Assembly: GCA_022844005.1 (NCBI GenBank)
Contig: JALHMN010000032.1
Coordinates: 1 to 35,847 of the forward strand
DNA: 35,847 nucleotides
Direction: 5' to 3'
DNA from: a bacterium
Lineage (GTDB): Bacteria > Pseudomonadota > Alphaproteobacteria > Ferrovibrionales > Ferrovibrionaceae
Under the pieces are notes generated by a model. It was not told the DNA's origin, did no database searches, and saw nothing but the letters and a program-made list of their open reading frames with translations. The position numbers and the translations under genes are program-made. The first letter of the stretch is position 1. Each line of letters starts with the position of its first letter. Shown here piece after piece: positions 33,308 to 35,847 of the stretch.

Positions 33308-34831
33308 ATGGCACGCATCGCGGTCGGCGGTTTCCAGCACGAGACCAATTCCTTCGTCGAGCATCGGGCGGATTTCGCTTATTTCGCCAGCCATCGCGAC
33401 CGCCCGCCCCTGGTGCGCGGGCCACAGGTGATCGAATGGCTGTCGGGCGGCAGCTATGCGCTCTCGGGCTTCCTCGGCGCGATCGGAAGCGGCCATGAGA
33501 TCCTGCCGCTCGTTTGGGCCAGCGGCGGCGCCGGCGGCATCGTCACCGAGGACGCCTTCGAGCGCATCGTCGGCGAGATGCAGGGCGCCCTGTCGGCGGC
33601 CATGCCGGTCGACGCGGTCTATCTGGACCTGCACGGCGCCATGGTCTCCGCCGGCTTCGAGGATGCCGAAGGCGAGATGCTGCGCCGCATCCGCGCCATG
33701 GTGGGAACCGAAGTCCCCATCGTCATCAGCCTCGACTATCACGCCAATGTCTCACCCGAGATGGTCGCCTTCACCGATGGGCTGGTCGGCTTCCGCACCT
33801 ATCCGCATGTCGATCGCCCGGAAACGGGAGCGAACGCCGCCAGCGTCCTGCGCGAGTTGCTGGTGCGCGGGCGGCCGGCGGGCCGGGCGCTCCGCAACCT
33901 GCAGTTCCTCATCCCGGCGGAAGCCCAATGCACGCTGGTCGAACCCAGCCGGGGCATCGTGGCGCGCTCGAAGGTGCTGGACGGCGACATCGTCAGCCTC
34001 TCCTATCTGGCGGGCTTTCCGGCCGCGGACACCTACTGGTGCGGCCCCTCGGTCGCCGTGCATGCCTGGACCCAGGCGGCGGCCGACCGTGCCGCCGATG
34101 CCCTGGCGGCGCGGATCGCGGCGGCCGAACCCGATTTCGTCGCCGACCTGCTGTCGCCCGACGAGGGCGTGCGCCAGGCGATCGATCTCGCCCGCGGCGC
34201 CTCCCGGCCCGTCGTCATCGCCGACACCCAGGACAATCCGGGCGCCGGCAGCAGCAGCGACACGACGGGGCTGCTGGAGGCGCTGGTCAGTGCCGGTGCG
34301 GAAGGTGCCGTGGTCGGCTTCCTCTGCGATCCCGACGCGGCCGCCGCCGCGCATGCCGCCGGCCAGGGCGCGACGATCACCCTGGATGTCGGCGGCAGGC
34401 ACGGCCCGCAGGGGGTGATGCCCTTCCGCGCCGACTGGAAAGTCGACCGTCTCGGCGCCGGAGGCTTCCGCACCACCGGCTCGGTCGCCGGCAACATGGA
34501 CGCCGATCTCGGCCCGATGGCGCTGCTCTCGGTCGGCGGCGTGTCGGTGGTCGTGACCTCGAAGCGGATGCAGGCCTACGACCCCGCACCGTTCCATCAC
34601 CTGGGCGTCGATCCCGCCCTGCAGCGCATCCTGGTGCTGAAGAGCACGTGTCATTTCCGCGCCGATTTCGAACCGATCGCCGAGAAGGTGCTGATGGTGA
34701 CCGCGCCCGGCGGATACCTGTCCGATCCCGCACTCTATCCCTTCCGCAAGCTCCGCCCCGGTGTGCGGCTGCATCCCCTCGGCCCCGTTTCCGGCCCGGC
34801 CGGCCGGAAGGCCGCCGCGGCGGCGGACTGA
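33308..34831 (+). CDS. M81 family metallopeptidase (MlrC/microcystinase C-like)
   Basis: 507-residue protein of peptidase family M81, named after MlrC, which cuts the linear tetrapeptide from microcystin breakdown. Most relatives have no known substrate. The N-terminal domain starts RIAVGGFQHETNSF (H11, E12) and has DLHGAMVS (D107, H109), DYHAN (D143, H145) and YPHVDRPETG (H167, D169), the likely zinc-binding residues. The C-terminal MlrC_C domain begins near VVIADTQDNPGAGSSSDTT. Full length compared with the family (about 490-520). ATG 33308 is chosen to give the usual short start; ATG 33284 is eight codons earlier. No signal peptide is seen. It sits divergently from the PEP-mutase gene (149-bp gap) and convergent with a CoA-transferase 7 bp downstream. 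Confidence 0.88.
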   Translation: MARIAVGGFQHETNSFVEHRADFAYFASHRDRPPLVRGPQVIEWLSGGSYALSGFLGAIGSGHEILPLVWASGGAGGIVTEDAFERIVGEMQGALSAAMPVDAVYLDLHGAMVSAGFEDAEGEMLRRIRAMVGTEVPIVISLDYHANVSPEMVAFTDGLVGFRTYPHVDRPETGANAASVLRELLVRGRPAGRALRNLQFLIPAEAQCTLVEPSRGIVARSKVLDGDIVSLSYLAGFPAADTYWCGPSVAVHAWTQAAADRAADALAARIAAAEPDFVADLLSPDEGVRQAIDLARGASRPVVIADTQDNPGAGSSSDTTGLLEALVSAGAEGAVVGFLCDPDAAAAAHAAGQGATITLDVGGRHGPQGVMPFRADWKVDRLGAGGFRTTGSVAGNMDADLGPMALLSVGGVSVVVTSKRMQAYDPAPFHHLGVDPALQRILVLKSTCHFRADFEPIAEKVLMVTAPGGYLSDPALYPFRKLRPGVRLHPLGPVSGPAGRKAAAAAD

Positions 34832-34838
34832 AGCGGCT

Positions 34839-35847
34839 TCAGCCGACGAGGCCCTCGGCCCGGAGCGCGGCGATCGCCTCATCCGAGAATCCGGCGGCCC
34901 TGAGCAGGGCGTCCGTGTGCTGGCCGAGGCCGGGCGCCGCCCGGTCGGTGGCGGCCAAGCCCTCGGTGCGGATCGGATTGGCCATCAGGCCGACCGACGC
35001 GCCCTCCTCGCTCCGCGCCTCGCGCACCAGTCCGCGCTCGCGCAGGAAGGGATTCTCCAGCGCCTCCGCGACGTCCAGGATCGGCGAAGCCGGTATCCTG
35101 CCGCCGAAGCGGGCCATCCATTCGCCCGTGCCGCGGCTCGACAGGGCCTCGTCGATCAGACAGGTCAACAGGTCGCGGTGGGCGAGGCGCTCGGGGAAAC
35201 CGCGGAACCGCTCGTCCTCGATCCATTCCGGCCGCTCCACCTCGACGCAAAGCCGGCGCCAGAACTTCTCCTTGTTGCACATGAGATAGATCCAGCCGTC
35301 GGCCGTCGCATAGGTCTGGCAGGGCGTCATCGACGGATGCGCCGACCGCGCGACGCGGCGCTGGTTGGCGCCCGCGCCCAGGTACCAGGCGCCGACGTAG
35401 CTCAGGTGGAACGCCGCGACATCGAACAGGCTGACATCGACATCCCGCCCCACGCCCGTCCGCCGCGCATCGATCACGCCGGCCAACACGCCGAGTGCGG
35501 TGATCGTCCCCGCCATCATGTCGATGATCGACAGTCCCATCCGGCTGGGCGGCCCGTCGGGCTCTCCGGTCAGGGCGAAGAAGCCGGCTTCCGCCTGCAT
35601 CAGATAGTCATAGCCCGGCCAGGTGGCGCGCGGGCCCTCCCGCCCATAGCCGGTCAGATGCGCGCAGACGATGCGGGGATTGGCCGGCGCCATCGCGGCA
35701 TAGTTGAGGCCGAGCCGCGCGGGCACGTCGCCCCGCAGGTTGCCCATCAAGGCATCGCAGCCCTTCGCCAATTCGCGCAGCACCTCTCGTCCCGCCTCCC
35801 GCGACAGGTCGAGCGCCAGGCTCTTCTTGTTCCGGTTGAAGCTCTGG
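34839..35847 (-). CDS. CaiB/BaiF family (class III) CoA-transferase, 5' end outside the window
   Basis: C-terminal ~335 residues of a class III CoA-transferase; the frame is open to the window edge, where it reads NRNKKSLALDLSREAG, the conserved segment near residue 70-85 of the family, so about 70 N-terminal residues are missing. TGYGREGPRATWPGYD carries the likely catalytic aspartate, followed by the conserved YLMQAEAGFFALTGEPDG region. The GTG at 35783 is internal, not the start. It is the second CaiB gene in the window; its C-terminus (IAALRAEGLVG) resembles that of the first (IAALRAKGVVG), but the two are clearly distinct and may act on different acids. Its neighbour, the convergent M81 gene, ends 7 bp away. 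Confidence 0.92.
   Translation of the reverse strand, partial: QSFNRNKKSLALDLSREAGREVLRELAKGCDALMGNLRGDVPARLGLNYAAMAPANPRIVCAHLTGYGREGPRATWPGYDYLMQAEAGFFALTGEPDGPPSRMGLSIIDMMAGTITALGVLAGVIDARRTGVGRDVDVSLFDVAAFHLSYVGAWYLGAGANQRRVARSAHPSMTPCQTYATADGWIYLMCNKEKFWRRLCVEVERPEWIEDERFRGFPERLAHRDLLTCLIDEALSSRGTGEWMARFGGRIPASPILDVAEALENPFLRERGLVREARSEEGASVGLMANPIRTEGLAATDRAAPGLGQHTDALLRAAGFSDEAIAALRAEGLVG

Noticed and set aside
1-35847. CRISPR arrays, insertion sequences, prophage
   Set aside because: No regularly spaced repeats, transposase, integrase or phage structural genes were seen in any part of the window.

Overview
The window is a contiguous, GC-rich (roughly two-thirds G+C) piece of bacterial chromosome. 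It looks like a free-living alphaproteobacterium, probably near Rhodospirillales. The basis is GC-rich codon use, a glmU-glmS pair, a TTGACA/CTATAC-type tRNA promoter, and a mix of CaiB/BaiF CoA-transferases, an MlrC-type M81 protein, Ldh-family oxidoreductases and a GH17-GT2 glucan synthase. This placement is inference; no rRNA or species marker is present. Genes are dense and on both strands, and most are ordinary chromosomal housekeeping or accessory metabolic genes. I see no prophage, insertion sequence, integrase or CRISPR array.

Layout. 1-5940 (+): the end of gltB, then gltD (the two NADPH-glutamate synthase subunits), then a SWIM-SNF2 ATPase. 5933-12099: an acyltransferase-3 membrane protein (-), an alpha/beta hydrolase (+), a gamma-glutamyltransferase-like Ntn hydrolase (-) downstream of an orphan LivM permease (-), and an iron-alcohol-dehydrogenase-like protein (+) that lacks half of its usual metal ligands. 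12218-13199: a VapBC toxin-antitoxin module (-) with a striking pair of operator-like repeats, and tRNA-Ser(GCU) (-). 13285-18634 (+): RlmI-type rRNA methyltransferase, a 340-bp gene-free stretch, a large membrane beta-glucan synthase with a fused GH17 domain, and an Ldh-family dehydrogenase. 18667-23224: an ABC-2 exporter pair (+), an Na/Pi cotransporter (-) and an MFS transporter (+).

23321-27595: a CaiB/BaiF CoA-transferase (-), a divergent SDR lacking the catalytic tyrosine (+), a DUF6880-like protein (-), and a HigBA-type toxin-antitoxin pair (-) whose toxin reading frame is broken near its N-terminus. 27649-30832 (-): glmU-glmS, which supply glucosamine-6-phosphate and UDP-GlcNAc for peptidoglycan and LPS. 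30897-35847: phosphoglycolate phosphatase (+), a small protein-tyrosine-phosphatase-like protein (-), tRNA-Val(CAC) (+) with a near-consensus promoter, a PEP-mutase/isocitrate-lyase superfamily enzyme (-), an M81 MlrC-like protein (+), and the 3' part of a second CaiB/BaiF CoA-transferase (-) that runs off the window.

I did not find a clearly new multi-gene system. The observations most worth checking are the frameshifted higB toxin, the twin palindromic repeats before vapB, two enzymes with missing catalytic or metal-binding residues (the SDR and the Fe-ADH-like protein), the GH17-GT2 synthase with its structured leader, and the DUF6880 gene beside the toxin-antitoxin pair.
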